Numbered from the stretch's first letter, positions 15,878-25,329 are shown. The stretch: 45,216 bases of DNA from Candidatus Arcticimaribacter sp. (GCA_003023645.1 PXYQ01000002.1:1-45216), one strand, 5' to 3'. The notes: a model not told the origin generated them from the letters alone. A program made the numbers and translations.

Positions 15878-16849
15878 ATGAAGAAAGAAGTAAAAACAAC
15901 AATGGCTAATAAAGCCCATGAAGAAATTCCAGGAAACCCATCCGTTTCCACCAGCAGCGATCAAAAGCTAAACGACCGTTCGAACGGAAAGCCCTTGCGG
16001 GTTTTATCGGAAGAAGATTGGCGGTTTTGGATGCACAATGGATATATCGTAATAAAAAACGCAATTCCTAAAGATCAAGCAAAAGCTACTGCAGATTTTA
16101 TATGGGAATTTGATGAGAAAGATCCAAATGACCCTTCGACCTGGTATGCAAAACCACGAGCCGAAATGCAAATGAAGGAATTGGCAGGAACTGGAATGGT
16201 CGAAGCATACAACCATCAAACTCTTTGGAACAACCGTCAGATGCAAAAGGTATACGATGCCTTTGTAGATGTATGGGGCACCGAAAAATTATGGGTAACG
16301 ATTGATCGCGTCAACTTGAATTTTCCGCAGCGACCTGGAGAAGAAAAAGAAGGCTTCATTCACTGGGATTATGATCCTGAAACCAGACCACAAAACGTAC
16401 AGGGTGTTATCGCACTTGCCGATCAAATGGACGAAAACATGGGAGGCTTCCAGTGTATTCCGTGGTTGTATCGAAATTATGATACTTGGAAACTAACCCA
16501 ACCAGAAGATAGAGATCGTTTTAAACCCAATCTAGATGCTTTGCAAAACAAGTTTGTAAAAGTTGTAATGGAGGCTGGAGATTTGCTGATTTTTAACAGT
16601 ACAGAACCGCACGGAATCCGCCCTAATCGATCGGATAATAAGGTTAGAATCGCACAGTATATTTCGATGATGCCCGCAGAAGAAGAGAATCAGGAACTCA
16701 AAGATTGGAGGGTAAACTCTTGGAAAAACAGAATCGCCCCCGTAGGTTATGCCTTTCCTGGTGATCCAAGGAATTGGGAGCAGGAAAAACATAAAACAGC
16801 TGAACTGTCTGAGTTGGGTAAAAAACTATTGGGGCTGAACAACTGGTAA
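15878..16849 (+). CDS. Phytanoyl-CoA dioxygenase (PhyH) family Fe(II)/2-oxoglutarate oxygenase
   Basis: Non-haem iron oxygenase of 323 residues. The double-stranded beta-helix ligands are seen as H162-x-D164 in FIHWDYD and H245 in STEPHGIRPN, with a likely 2-oxoglutarate-binding Arg nearby (R251 or R257, NRSDNKVRIAQY). These enzymes hydroxylate small molecules or lipids, and many bacterial members act on osmolytes, amino acids or sugars; the substrate cannot be read from the sequence. It is the first gene of an operon with a SGLT-like symporter and an SDR dehydrogenase, which suggests uptake, hydroxylation and oxidation of one exogenous compound. There is no signal peptide, so it is cytoplasmic. 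ATG at 15878 is preferred for its upstream purine-rich site. Confidence 0.9.
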   Translation: MKKEVKTTMANKAHEEIPGNPSVSTSSDQKLNDRSNGKPLRVLSEEDWRFWMHNGYIVIKNAIPKDQAKATADFIWEFDEKDPNDPSTWYAKPRAEMQMKELAGTGMVEAYNHQTLWNNRQMQKVYDAFVDVWGTEKLWVTIDRVNLNFPQRPGEEKEGFIHWDYDPETRPQNVQGVIALADQMDENMGGFQCIPWLYRNYDTWKLTQPEDRDRFKPNLDALQNKFVKVVMEAGDLLIFNSTEPHGIRPNRSDNKVRIAQYISMMPAEEENQELKDWRVNSWKNRIAPVGYAFPGDPRNWEQEKHKTAELSELGKKLLGLNNW

Positions 16850-16878
16850 AAAAACAAAACGAATTAAAACTGTACTAA

Positions 16879-18558
16879 ATGCCAACAACAATAAGTTTAT
16901 TAGACATTTTCATCATCCTAATCTATTTTGGAATTATTCTATGGATAGCCCAATGGGCTTCAAAAAGTAAAAGCGAGTCTGGGGGAGCAGTTGATTATTT
17001 TTTAGCAGGGAAGAACTCTGGTTGGCTGGTAATTGGAGCATCTCTTTTTGCCTCAAACATTGGATCAGAAATTATTCTGGGAGTTTCGGGTGCAGGAGCT
17101 CGAGGTAATATGCCCATGGCAAATTTTGAAATAATAGCCTCTTTAGTATTGATCCTTTTGGGTTGGGTTTTTGTTCCCTTTTACTTGCGAACAGGAGTTT
17201 TTACAATGCCTGAATTTTTAGAGAAACGGTATTCTGTAGCGTGTCGTAATTACCTTTCAATAATTTCTATTTTGGCTTATGTAATTACCAAGATTTCTTT
17301 AATCATATTTGCGGGTGCCTTGGTTTTCGAAACCATTGGAATTTCTTTTTGGACCGGAGCAATTATTACAGTTGTCGCAACTGGATTTTATACTGTTTTA
17401 GGGGGACTAAAAGCGGTGATTTATACGGATATGGTTCAAGCGTTTATTTTACTCATAGGGACCCTATGTGTTACAGGATTTGGACTATACGCTCTTGGAG
17501 GATGGGATAATTTATTAGCCATACTTACCGAAGCTTCTGCGGTAGATGGAAATCCGCCACGTGAGCAGTTTTTTAACCTATGGAGACCTATGGCAGATAC
17601 CGAATACCCATGGACAGGAATGCTCTTTGGAGCACCTATTTTAGGTGTTTGGTATTGGTGTACGGATCAATATATCGTTCAGCGTGTACTTTCTTCTAAA
17701 GATGAAAACAATGCAAGGAAAGGAGCCTTGTTTGCAGGGTATTTAAAATTACTACCGGTATTCATCTTCTTTATTCCTGGTGTAATTGCCTATGCTCTTT
17801 TACAAGAAGGAGCCATTGACTTTTCACTTGATAATGCAGATCAAGCACTTCCAGCGATGATTAACCAATTCTTACCATCTGGTTTAAAGGGGCTTGCGAT
17901 TGCAGGATTGTTAGCTGCCTTAATGAGCTCACTTTCTTCAGCATTTAATTCTAGTTCAACATTATTAACAATCGATTTCTATTTGAAATATAAGCCCAAG
18001 GCATCTCAAAAAGATCTGGTTCGTTTTGGTCAATTTGCTACCGTTATTTTGGTACTCGTTAGTTTGGGCTGGATACCCTTTATGAAATCATTAATGGGCG
18101 GGGGAATTTTTCATTACTTACAAAGTGTTCAGGCCTATATATCTCCTCCAATTGCTGCTGTTTTCCTTTTTGGATTATTCTATAAATGGATAAATGCTAA
18201 AGGCGCAATCGTATCATTGTGGTTAGGCTTTATCGTTGGAATTTTTAGACTAGTAGCAGAATTTCTTTCTAATGAAGGAACTATAGTTGTTGCAGAAGAT
18301 TCGCTTTTGGGGCTTTTTATAGGGGTGAACTTTTTGCATTTTGCCTTATTTTTATTCCTATTCTGTGGCTCAGTTTTAATGCTTGTTAGTAAACTGACAC
18401 CACCACAGCCACTAGAAACATTAGAATTGGTTACTTTTAAATCGAGAAACCTTAGACCAAAATTTATATGGTCAACAGACATGACCTTAACAGTTGTGCT
18501 AATCGGACTTGTATTGATGCTTTGGATACTGTTTAGCCCTTGGGGAATTGCACAATAG
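16879..18558 (+). CDS. Sodium/solute symporter, SGLT-like (SSS family)
   Basis: Membrane transporter of 559 residues with about 14 hydrophobic helices. SSS hallmarks are present: DYFLAGKNSGWLVIGASLFASNIGSE near the N-terminus, the GGLKAVIYTDMVQ segment in helix 5, WYWCTDQYIVQRVLSSKDENNARKG, and AGLLAALMSSLSSAFNSSSTL with the conserved serines of the sodium site. Resemblance to vSGLT-type sugar transporters is good, so a sugar or sugar-like solute is a reasonable guess. It starts 29 bases after the dioxygenase and is followed after 15 bases by the SDR gene. Confidence 0.92.
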   Translation: MPTTISLLDIFIILIYFGIILWIAQWASKSKSESGGAVDYFLAGKNSGWLVIGASLFASNIGSEIILGVSGAGARGNMPMANFEIIASLVLILLGWVFVPFYLRTGVFTMPEFLEKRYSVACRNYLSIISILAYVITKISLIIFAGALVFETIGISFWTGAIITVVATGFYTVLGGLKAVIYTDMVQAFILLIGTLCVTGFGLYALGGWDNLLAILTEASAVDGNPPREQFFNLWRPMADTEYPWTGMLFGAPILGVWYWCTDQYIVQRVLSSKDENNARKGALFAGYLKLLPVFIFFIPGVIAYALLQEGAIDFSLDNADQALPAMINQFLPSGLKGLAIAGLLAALMSSLSSAFNSSSTLLTIDFYLKYKPKASQKDLVRFGQFATVILVLVSLGWIPFMKSLMGGGIFHYLQSVQAYISPPIAAVFLFGLFYKWINAKGAIVSLWLGFIVGIFRLVAEFLSNEGTIVVAEDSLLGLFIGVNFLHFALFLFLFCGSVLMLVSKLTPPQPLETLELVTFKSRNLRPKFIWSTDMTLTVVLIGLVLMLWILFSPWGIAQ

Positions 18559-18573
18559 AAAACAACACAGAAA

Positions 18574-19368
18574 ATGGATTTAGAATTAAAAGGGAAAACG
18601 GTTTTCATAACAGGGTCTACAGCTGGAATTGGTTTTGCAACGGCAAAAGCATTACTGAACGAGGGCGCTAGTGTCATCCTCAATGGTCGAACTTCTGCCT
18701 CAGTAGAAGCAGCGATTAAACGCTTAGAACAAGCGTTTCCAAACGGAACAATTTCTGGGATAGCAACAGACTTCAGCATACTAGGAGAAGTGAATAATCT
18801 CCTAGAAAATCTACCTAAAATAGATGTCTTAATCAACAATGTTGGGGTGTATTCTTCGGGTTCTTTTTTTGAAACCGATGATGCAGCGTGGTACCGTCAG
18901 TTTGAAGTAAATGTAATGAGTGGAGTCCGCTTATCGAAACGTATGCTCCCGCGTATGTTGGCTAATAATTGGGGACGGATTTTGTTTATTTCCAGCGAAT
19001 GTGCCAGTCTAACGCCTCCTGATTTAATTGCATACAGCATGACCAAGGCCGCTATTTTAGCAGTTTCTCGTGGCTTGGCTCAATTAACAAAAGGAACCAA
19101 TGTTACCGTAAATTCAATAATCCCAGGGTCTACTTTGTCCGAAGGAGCAGAGCAGTTTTTAGAAGATGCTGCACAAAAAGAACAGAAGACAAAAGATGAA
19201 ATAGAAAACGCTTTTTTTACAGAAGTACGAACAAGCTCTTTGCTGCAGCGGTTTGCAAAAGTAGAAGAAGTAGCCGATACGATTGCGTATATAGCAAGTC
19301 CGCGTTCTTCCGCTACAAACGGGGCTGCAATTAAAGTTGACGGAGGAAGTTCAGGAGGATTGTTTTAG
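18574..19368 (+). CDS. SDR family oxidoreductase
   Basis: Classical short-chain dehydrogenase of 264 residues. The cofactor motif TGSTAGIG (13-20) and NNVG (89-91 region, NNAG in most) are followed by the catalytic S141, Y154 and K158 (YSMTK). The C-terminus ends in AAIKVDGGSSGG, the usual SDR tail. NGRT after the second strand suggests NADP(H) preference. As last gene of the AraC-divergent operon it probably oxidises an alcohol made or taken up by the partner proteins. No terminator is obvious behind it. Confidence 0.93.
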   Translation: MDLELKGKTVFITGSTAGIGFATAKALLNEGASVILNGRTSASVEAAIKRLEQAFPNGTISGIATDFSILGEVNNLLENLPKIDVLINNVGVYSSGSFFETDDAAWYRQFEVNVMSGVRLSKRMLPRMLANNWGRILFISSECASLTPPDLIAYSMTKAAILAVSRGLAQLTKGTNVTVNSIIPGSTLSEGAEQFLEDAAQKEQKTKDEIENAFFTEVRTSSLLQRFAKVEEVADTIAYIASPRSSATNGAAIKVDGGSSGGLF

Positions 19369-19434
19369 TTTTTTGAGTCGGGTCTTTTAATTTAAGGCGT
19401 GTTTTCTGGAAATTGATTATCTTGAATGAGTTAA

Positions 19435-20038
19435 ATGAACTCGTATCAAAAAGCCCTTCTTTTTTCTTGTTTTACTTTCCTTCCTTACTTTCGCTCAAGA
19501 GCGGAACGAGGCCTTAATTATTCAGGGGAAGATTTTTACGGTTTCTTATAACGAATTATACGAGCAGCCCAATTGGATTACCTATTGCGTTCGAGATGTT
19601 CCAAAGAATGTAGATCGAAAAGGATATAATTTTCGGAAAGACCTACAGGTATGGACTTCAAATAATGCAGATTATAAAAACAACATTTGGGACAAAGGAC
19701 ATTTGGCACCCGCCGCTGCTTTTTCTGATTCAGAAGGTAATCTAAAGGCAACCTTTTCTTTTTTGAACTGTACACTTCAACACCAAAGGTTAAACCGAAA
19801 AGAATGGGCTCAACTCGAACAACAAGTACGTGATTGGGCTAAAGCGTTTGGCGATATGAGCGTAGAAGTAGACGTTCTTTTCGAATCAAACCATCGAGTT
19901 TTACCCACGGGAGCACATGTACCTTCTGGCTTTATCAAACGGATTCAATTTCCTGATGGCACCACCAAATGTTTCTATTTTCCCAATGATGATACACTTA
20001 ACAAAAACTGGACTCAATTTGAGATTGAATGCGACTAA
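19435..20038 (+). pseudogene. Secreted DNA/RNA non-specific endonuclease, start out of frame
   Basis: The main frame, open from 19439 to the stop at 20038, encodes a signal peptide (IKKPFFFLVLLSFLTFAQE) and a mature ββα-metal nuclease of the DNA/RNA non-specific type: WDKGHLAPAAAF carries the catalytic His of the DRGH motif, and FSFLNCTLQHQRLNRKEW the metal-binding Asn and partner residues. Length (about 195 residues) is normal for the short flavobacterial version. However, the frame has no ATG, GTG or TTG before the nuclease core; the only good ATG (19435) is one base out of phase, ten bases before the signal peptide. One inserted base, or a sequencing error, explains this. The first in-frame start codon is TTG at 19703, inside the active-site motif. 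Confidence 0.7.
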
Positions 20039-20123
20039 AGCAAAAACCTTTCGAACGAGAATATCTGTTTGAGGATGTAAAAAAAATGCAAGCGGGCTTT
20101 AATGGAGTAATGCTTCGTTAAAA

Positions 20124-21500
20124 TCAGTTTTTTTCTAGCTGCACTGTAAAATGTCGCATGATGGGCGCCTCCCATTTGATGGAATAACCCCTTTTGGCTT
20201 CTTTACGGGTGTCGAATACTTTTTTAATTGCCACTGCTACGTATTCCATATGGGAAAGCGTGTAGGTTCTTCTTGGGATAGCCAAGCGAACCATTTCCAA
20301 TTTCGGAAAACGATTTTCTCTGGTCACGGGATCTCGATCGGCCAACAAAGTTCCAATTTCTACTCCACGAATTCCTGCAACAATATATAATTCAATCGCC
20401 AAAGACTGTGCTTGGTACTCTTCTTTAGGAATCTCGGGGACAAACTTTGCAGCATCAATATAAACTGCATGACCGCCGAACGGCTTAAGAACAGGAATTC
20501 CAAAGGCATCGAGGCGTTTGCCTAAATAGGCCGTTTGCTGAATTCGGCTTTCTAGATATTCGAATTCTACTCCTTCGAGTAATCCTTGTGCCAAAGCGCC
20601 CATATCCCGACCTGACATTCCGCCATAGGTAACAAAACCTTCGTACATGATAGCAAAAGTAGAACAGCTTTCATAAACCTTTGGATCGTTCAACGCAATG
20701 AAACCTCCCATATTGACAAGCCCATCTTTTTTTGCGCTCATGGTCATTCCGTCCGCTAAAGAGAATGTCTCTTTTACAATATCCTTGATGCTGCGGTTGG
20801 CGAATTCTTCTTCGCGTATTTTAATGAAATAGGCATTTTCTGCAAAACGGGCAGCATCGATGTAAAATCCAACTTCATATTGATTGCATAAGGCACGAAC
20901 CGCGCGCATGTTTTCAATAGAAACCGGTTGCCCACCCGCTGAGTTACACGTAATGGTCATCAGTACAAAAGGGATTTTTTCTTTGGGATGTTGCTGTAGA
21001 ATTGCTTCGAGCTTTTGTAAATCAATATTTCCTTTAAAAGGATGATCGATTGCAATGTCAAAAGCTTCGTCTATGGTACAGTCTACTGCTGTTGCTTTTC
21101 GGTATTCGATATGCCCTTTGGTAGTGTCAAAATGAGCATTCCCGGGAACAAAATCACCTTCTTTTACTAAAGCTGAAAACAAAACATTTTCTGCGGCTCT
21201 CCCTTGATGGGTTGGAATAAAGTGAGTAAAACCTGTAAGGTCTTTTACTGTTTTTTCTAATTTCAAGAACGAGCGAGAACCAGCGTAACTTTCGTCGCCT
21301 AACATTACTTCGGCCCATTGCTTGTCTGACATTGCGCCCGTACCAGAATCGGTAATTAAGTCGATAATGACTTGATCGCTGTTTAACTTAAAGAGGTTAT
21401 AGGATGCTTCCTCGATCCATTTTTTTCGTTGTTCAGGAGTCGATAATTGAATCGATTCCACAGTTTTTATTTTATAGGGTTCTATATAAGGTAAGTGCAT
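20124..21500 (-). CDS. tnaA: Tryptophanase / beta-eliminating lyase
   Basis: PLP enzyme of 458 residues that splits L-tryptophan into indole, pyruvate and ammonia. The fold-I signatures are strong: DSGTGAMS, GDESYAGSRSF, PTHQGRAAEN, DTTKGHIEYR, TCNSAGGQPVS, DAARFAENAYFIK and the lysine site MTMSAKKDG. The segment AGIRGVEIGTLLADRDP matches tryptophanases, where tyrosine phenol-lyases have an Arg, so tryptophan is the likelier substrate. ATG at 21500 aligns with the E. coli N-terminus (HLPEPF/HLPYIEPY); a frame 18 codons longer exists upstream but adds non-homologous residues. No TnaC-like leader is seen. Confidence 0.92.
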   Translation of the reverse strand: MHLPYIEPYKIKTVESIQLSTPEQRKKWIEEASYNLFKLNSDQVIIDLITDSGTGAMSDKQWAEVMLGDESYAGSRSFLKLEKTVKDLTGFTHFIPTHQGRAAENVLFSALVKEGDFVPGNAHFDTTKGHIEYRKATAVDCTIDEAFDIAIDHPFKGNIDLQKLEAILQQHPKEKIPFVLMTITCNSAGGQPVSIENMRAVRALCNQYEVGFYIDAARFAENAYFIKIREEEFANRSIKDIVKETFSLADGMTMSAKKDGLVNMGGFIALNDPKVYESCSTFAIMYEGFVTYGGMSGRDMGALAQGLLEGVEFEYLESRIQQTAYLGKRLDAFGIPVLKPFGGHAVYIDAAKFVPEIPKEEYQAQSLAIELYIVAGIRGVEIGTLLADRDPVTRENRFPKLEMVRLAIPRRTYTLSHMEYVAVAIKKVFDTRKEAKRGYSIKWEAPIMRHFTVQLEKN

Positions 21501-21527
21501 ACCAATTGGATGTTCGTTATTTAAAAA

Positions 21528-21692
21528 TTGAAAAGGGCTCTTTTGAAAGAGCAATCGGAGGTATTAAGCCAAGATGTAAGAGTCTCGGTTTTTGATATTC
21601 TGGAAAAGACGGAAAGAAAAGGTCTTGATTATCATGGCTTAAAACTAAGACAATTTTTGAAACCTTTGGGTGTTTCTGCTAAAAACAGATAA
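21528..21692 (+). CDS. Possible small ORF or gene remnant
   Basis: From TTG at 21528 a 54-codon frame (LKRALLKEQSEVLSQDVRVS, then VFDILEKTERKGLDYHGLKL and RQFLKPLGVSAKNR) reads like a real protein, with helices and a balanced composition, but it has no ATG and no recognised family. It lies divergent from tnaA. It may be the end of a decayed gene. Confidence 0.3.
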   Translation: MKRALLKEQSEVLSQDVRVSVFDILEKTERKGLDYHGLKLRQFLKPLGVSAKNR

Positions 21693-21950
21693 AATGAAGT
21701 ATAAAATCTAAATATAAAACAGAAAATATAGATGCTGTTTTTTTAGATGATTTTCGGTTGATTAAAAGGAAGTTAACTTCTTATTAGCGCTTTTTTTACG
21801 ATAAAATACAATTTATTTTCAATTCTTTTTAACATCCAAAAACATCTTACAAGCCTATGAGCATCAGGGATCAACGCTATTTAAAGTGTGGAATAGACCA
21901 AAAAAAAGAACTTTATTAACAGTATAATGGTTTTACATTGATTTAATCCC

Positions 21951-21958
21951 TACATTTG
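21951..21958 (+). promoter_or_regulatory. -7 element of the cold-shock gene
   Basis: TACATTTG matches TAnnTTTG 22 bases upstream of the ATG. The 258 bases between the small ORF and this site hold no gene that I can see. Confidence 0.5.
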
Positions 21959-21980
21959 CAGTCAATTAAAAAATATAATT

Positions 21981-22178
21981 ATGAGTAATCACAACGGAAC
22001 TGTAAAGTTCTTTAACAACGCAAAAGGATTTGGATTCATCACTAACGAAAGTGGAGAAGATATTTTTGTACACGTAAACAATACCCAAGACGAAATTACT
22101 GAAGGAGACAAAGTTAGCTATGACGTAGAGGAAACTCCAAAAGGTCTTAGCGCTATCAACGTTAGTCTAGAAGACTAA
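21981..22178 (+). CDS. Cold-shock domain protein (CspA family)
   Basis: Single OB-fold protein of 65 residues that binds single-stranded RNA and DNA and keeps transcripts unfolded. RNP1 reads KGFGFIT and RNP2 DIFVHV, and the start MSNHNGTVKFFNNAKGFGF is typical of Bacteroidota Csp proteins. It is transcribed alone and ended by a strong terminator. The family name is sure; which Csp paralogue is not. Confidence 0.96.
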   Translation: MSNHNGTVKFFNNAKGFGFITNESGEDIFVHVNNTQDEITEGDKVSYDVEETPKGLSAINVSLED

Positions 22179-22200
22179 TTCGTATAAAGTATAGTGTAAG

Positions 22201-22229
22201 AAGCCCTACCAAACGGTAGGGCTTTTTTT
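22201..22229 (+). terminator. Intrinsic terminator of the cold-shock gene
   Basis: AAGCCCTACC-AAAC-GGTAGGGCTT stem-loop followed by seven T in total. Confidence 0.9.
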
Positions 22230-22551
22230 ATGCCCAAAAACTAAATTCTACCAATTCCATACCCTAAAAGAGAGGTCACGACCAATATTAAATAAACCAG
22301 CTGCTTTTAATCGAGAAAGGCGAGCAATATAAGATAGTTCTAACAAATTCTATAGACCATCTGATATGGATATTTTTTAGACGAAACCCCCATTTCTCTT
22401 TCTTTATAAGTTTGTGTTAAGATATTCGATTACTTGTTTGTTGCTATTATAGGCTAAGAGAGCCCATTTTCAGGAGAGTGTACTTTCATATCCAGAAAAT
22501 ATGTAATAGAAGTTCTTTTTAAACCAAAGCGTTTTTATAAATTTGTTTTAA
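22230..22551. other. 322-base spacer with possible gene debris
   Basis: No intact gene. On the minus strand a 32-codon stretch from TTG at 22346 to a stop at 22248 (LELSYIARLSRLKAAGLFNI, then GRDLSFRVWNW) has a protein-like composition but no start or family. TAAATTTG at 22538-22545 resembles a -7 element but sits only six bases before the next ATG. Confidence 0.4.
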
Positions 22552-22896
22552 ATGGATTATAATAAAGACAATTCTAAAAAACAGTTTGTTAAAAACATAA
22601 TAGCATCATTGCTTTTGATGTTTTTATTGTTACCTACTGCTTTCCAGTTTGTTGCAATCTTTGAGAAACACGAACACATTGTATGCTCTGAGCAACAAGT
22701 CCATGTTCATAAATCGATTGTAGAGTGCGAAATATGCTCCTTTCAATTCACTCCTTTACATTACAATTTAGTTCATCACAATGAACTAGATGTACTTTTA
22801 ATTCCAGAAACAACCCAAGAAAGAGCTTATTCTTTGTTGTTTCACTCGTTTACAAGAACCAACATTCAGCTTCGTGGACCACCTGCTTTATCATAA
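22552..22896 (+). CDS. His/Cys-rich small membrane protein beside a TonB-dependent receptor
   Basis: Protein of 114 residues with one membrane helix (about 15-35) and a periplasmic part rich in His and Cys: KHEHIVCSEQQVHVHKSIVECEICSF. The paired Cys-x-x-Cys and multiple His suggest a metal site. The end reads QLRGPPALS; such C-termini are common in small flavobacterial proteins encoded before TonB receptors for metal uptake. The receptor starts 36 bases downstream. Function is inferred from context only. Confidence 0.65.
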   Translation: MDYNKDNSKKQFVKNIIASLLLMFLLLPTAFQFVAIFEKHEHIVCSEQQVHVHKSIVECEICSFQFTPLHYNLVHHNELDVLLIPETTQERAYSLLFHSFTRTNIQLRGPPALS

Positions 22897-22932
22897 ATAA
22901 GACACTATTTTTTATGTTAATTCAGCCAATCT

Positions 22933-25329
22933 ATGCGAATTTATTTTCTAATGATTCTGCTTTTAAGCAGCGTCCCACTATTATCACAAAGATGTGACTA
23001 TACGCTTTCGGGTGTACTCACAGACCTTCATGACGGATCTGTACTTGAAGGAGCAACTCTTATTGTTGCAGGTTCTGAGCGCTTTGTAGTTACTGATTTA
23101 GAGGGGAAGTTTATGATTTCAAACCTATGTAATGAGACCTACTCTATTCAAGTATCTCATCCCTATTGTTTGACTAAAGGTTTTAGCGTTACACTCTCTG
23201 GAGATACGTTTAAGTCTTTTAAACTGGAACATCATTTAGAAGTGCTCAATGAAATCAGCATTGACGGAAGAATTGTCAATAATCAATCCAAAACCCTTAA
23301 GGAAAATATCCTTTCAAAAGAGGAATTAGAACGTTTTGGTAGCAGATCACTTGGTGATGCGCTGGCAAGTTTAAGTGGGGTTTCTTCATTGAATACAGGG
23401 AATACAGTCATAAAGCCAATGATTAACGGGCTCCACAGCAGTCGCGTTGTTATCATAAATAATGGAGTGCGGATGGAGGATCAAGAATGGGGTGCTGAAC
23501 ATGCACCCAATATTGATGTTAATGCAGTCAACAAGCTCACGCTGATAAAAGGAGCTGGTGCGCTTCAGTACAGTGGTGACGCGATTGGAGGGGTTATTAT
23601 TGCAGAAACTGCAATAATTCCTTTTAAGGATAGTCTTTTTGGTAACACTCAGCTTGGAGGTGCTTCCAATGGTAAAGGCACATTCATCACTACTGAGCTT
23701 ACTAAAAGCTATGAGAATGGCTGGTATGCAAGCATGCAGGCTAGCCTGAAACGTTTTGGAGATTTTGAAACAGCAGATTATATCTTAAGTAATACGGGGA
23801 TAAATCAGCAGAATGCTTTTTTGAAAGCAGGATTCAATAGTTACGATCATGGCTTCGAAGTTTTCTATTCCATTTTTCAAAATGAAATTGGGATTTTGAG
23901 AGCCTCTCATGTAGGAAGTGCTCAAGATTTATATCGAGCAATTGGAAGCGATAGACCATTAATCATAAGTGAATTCACCTATGATATTATTGCTCCGAAG
24001 CAAGAGGTAGCCCACCATTTGGCACGCATCAAAGCATATAAGCGAATAGGCGAACTTGGCAAGTTGAGTTTCCAATATGATTTTCAGAGAAACAAACGCC
24101 TTGAATTTGATACCCGAAGAGGAGCAGATAAAGGAGATGCTTCGTTGGATTTAGAGTTGGACACCCACACTTTAAGGCTTGATTTGGATACAAATGCTTC
24201 CGATCAATCAAGCTTTAAGGTGGGCGTTGTAGGCAGTTTTCAGAGTAATTTTGCACCAAATACAGGTGTGAGGAGGTTGATACCAAATTATGATAAGTAC
24301 GATTTGGGAGCATACCTTGTAGCGGATTATCAGTTGGATGATCAATGGCTTTTTGAAATTGGCGCTCGATTCGATCATACGCAAATGGATGTTTTTAAGT
24401 TCTATCGAAAATCATTTTGGGAGTCTAGAAATTACGATCAACTTTTTGCTGATTTGGTTGTCGAAGACGATGGGAATAAGATCAGAACCAATCCAAAATT
24501 AAGTTTCAATAATGGATCGGGTACGTTCGGAGTTATTCATGATTTAGATGAAAAGCATAAGCTGTATTTCAATTATTCTCTTACTTCTCGAATCCCAAAC
24601 CCCTCGGAACTTTTTAGCGAAGGCTTACACCATTCTGCTTCAAGAATTGAATTAGGAGATCTAACCTTTAATCCAGAAATAGGACAGAAACTGTCCTTTA
24701 CTCTAGAACGAAGAGAAGAGCGTTTCAGTTTTTCGATCAATCCCTATTTAAATAATATTTTGGATTTTATTGTAATAGAGCCTATCACGACCAACAGTAC
24801 AATTCGTGGGACTTTTCAAGTATGGGAGTATCGACAAACCAATGCTCAACTTTTGGGAGTTGATTTTGACGCGTCTTATGTTTTTAATAAAACGCTTCAA
24901 TTCAATCACCAAGCATCCATCGTAAAAGGTTTTGATAAAATTCAAGAGGAAGCCCTCATTAACATGCCCCCTGTAAACACAACAAATGAAATAGTTTATT
25001 ATTCCAGCAAGATTAATAACCTACGTTTAGCACTACAGAGTGAATATGTATTTAGACAAAACGAATTTCCCAATACCGATTTTGAAATATATATTCCAGA
25101 GACTGAAACTCAAGAGATAGTTGAGGTGAGTTCCCCTCCACCCGCATATCATTTACTAAACTTCAATTCATCTATTGATTTCAATTTTTCAGAAAAATCA
25201 ACCTTAACCGTTGGTTTTCAAATCACCAATATGTTGAATGTTTCTTATAGAAATTACCTCAATCGAATGCGGTTTTTTGCACACGATTTAGGTAGAAACG
25301 TTTCTGTAAACATCAAATTAAATTATTAA
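22933..25329 (+). CDS. TonB-dependent receptor, probably for a metal or metal chelate
   Basis: Outer-membrane receptor of 798 residues. After a signal peptide (1-18) comes a carboxypeptidase-D regulatory-like domain (about 24-100, GVLTDLHDGSVLEGATLIV...), then the plug (about 120-220; SLGDALASLSGVSSL, the MINGLHSSRVVIINNGVRM strand and GAGALQYSGDAIGGVI) and a 22-strand-type barrel ending in RNVSVNIKLNY. Substrate is unknown; the His/Cys-rich neighbour and the small lipoprotein downstream suggest metal uptake. There is no SusD partner, so polysaccharide import is unlikely. Confidence 0.92.
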   Translation: MRIYFLMILLLSSVPLLSQRCDYTLSGVLTDLHDGSVLEGATLIVAGSERFVVTDLEGKFMISNLCNETYSIQVSHPYCLTKGFSVTLSGDTFKSFKLEHHLEVLNEISIDGRIVNNQSKTLKENILSKEELERFGSRSLGDALASLSGVSSLNTGNTVIKPMINGLHSSRVVIINNGVRMEDQEWGAEHAPNIDVNAVNKLTLIKGAGALQYSGDAIGGVIIAETAIIPFKDSLFGNTQLGGASNGKGTFITTELTKSYENGWYASMQASLKRFGDFETADYILSNTGINQQNAFLKAGFNSYDHGFEVFYSIFQNEIGILRASHVGSAQDLYRAIGSDRPLIISEFTYDIIAPKQEVAHHLARIKAYKRIGELGKLSFQYDFQRNKRLEFDTRRGADKGDASLDLELDTHTLRLDLDTNASDQSSFKVGVVGSFQSNFAPNTGVRRLIPNYDKYDLGAYLVADYQLDDQWLFEIGARFDHTQMDVFKFYRKSFWESRNYDQLFADLVVEDDGNKIRTNPKLSFNNGSGTFGVIHDLDEKHKLYFNYSLTSRIPNPSELFSEGLHHSASRIELGDLTFNPEIGQKLSFTLERREERFSFSINPYLNNILDFIVIEPITTNSTIRGTFQVWEYRQTNAQLLGVDFDASYVFNKTLQFNHQASIVKGFDKIQEEALINMPPVNTTNEIVYYSSKINNLRLALQSEYVFRQNEFPNTDFEIYIPETETQEIVEVSSPPPAYHLLNFNSSIDFNFSEKSTLTVGFQITNMLNVSYRNYLNRMRFFAHDLGRNVSVNIKLNY

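Noticed and set aside
18180-18839. A 219-codon minus-strand frame
   Set aside because: It lies antisense to the symporter and SDR genes, whose families are certain, and its composition (rich in S, T, P, N) is typical of a shadow frame.
20029-20121. A 30-codon frame starting inside the nuclease end (MRLKQKPFEREYLFEDVKKM...)
   Set aside because: Short and without recognised family or ribosome site; possibly debris, not strong enough to call.
21501-21600. TnaC-like leader peptide for tryptophanase
   Set aside because: No short frame with a conserved Trp is found upstream of tnaA.
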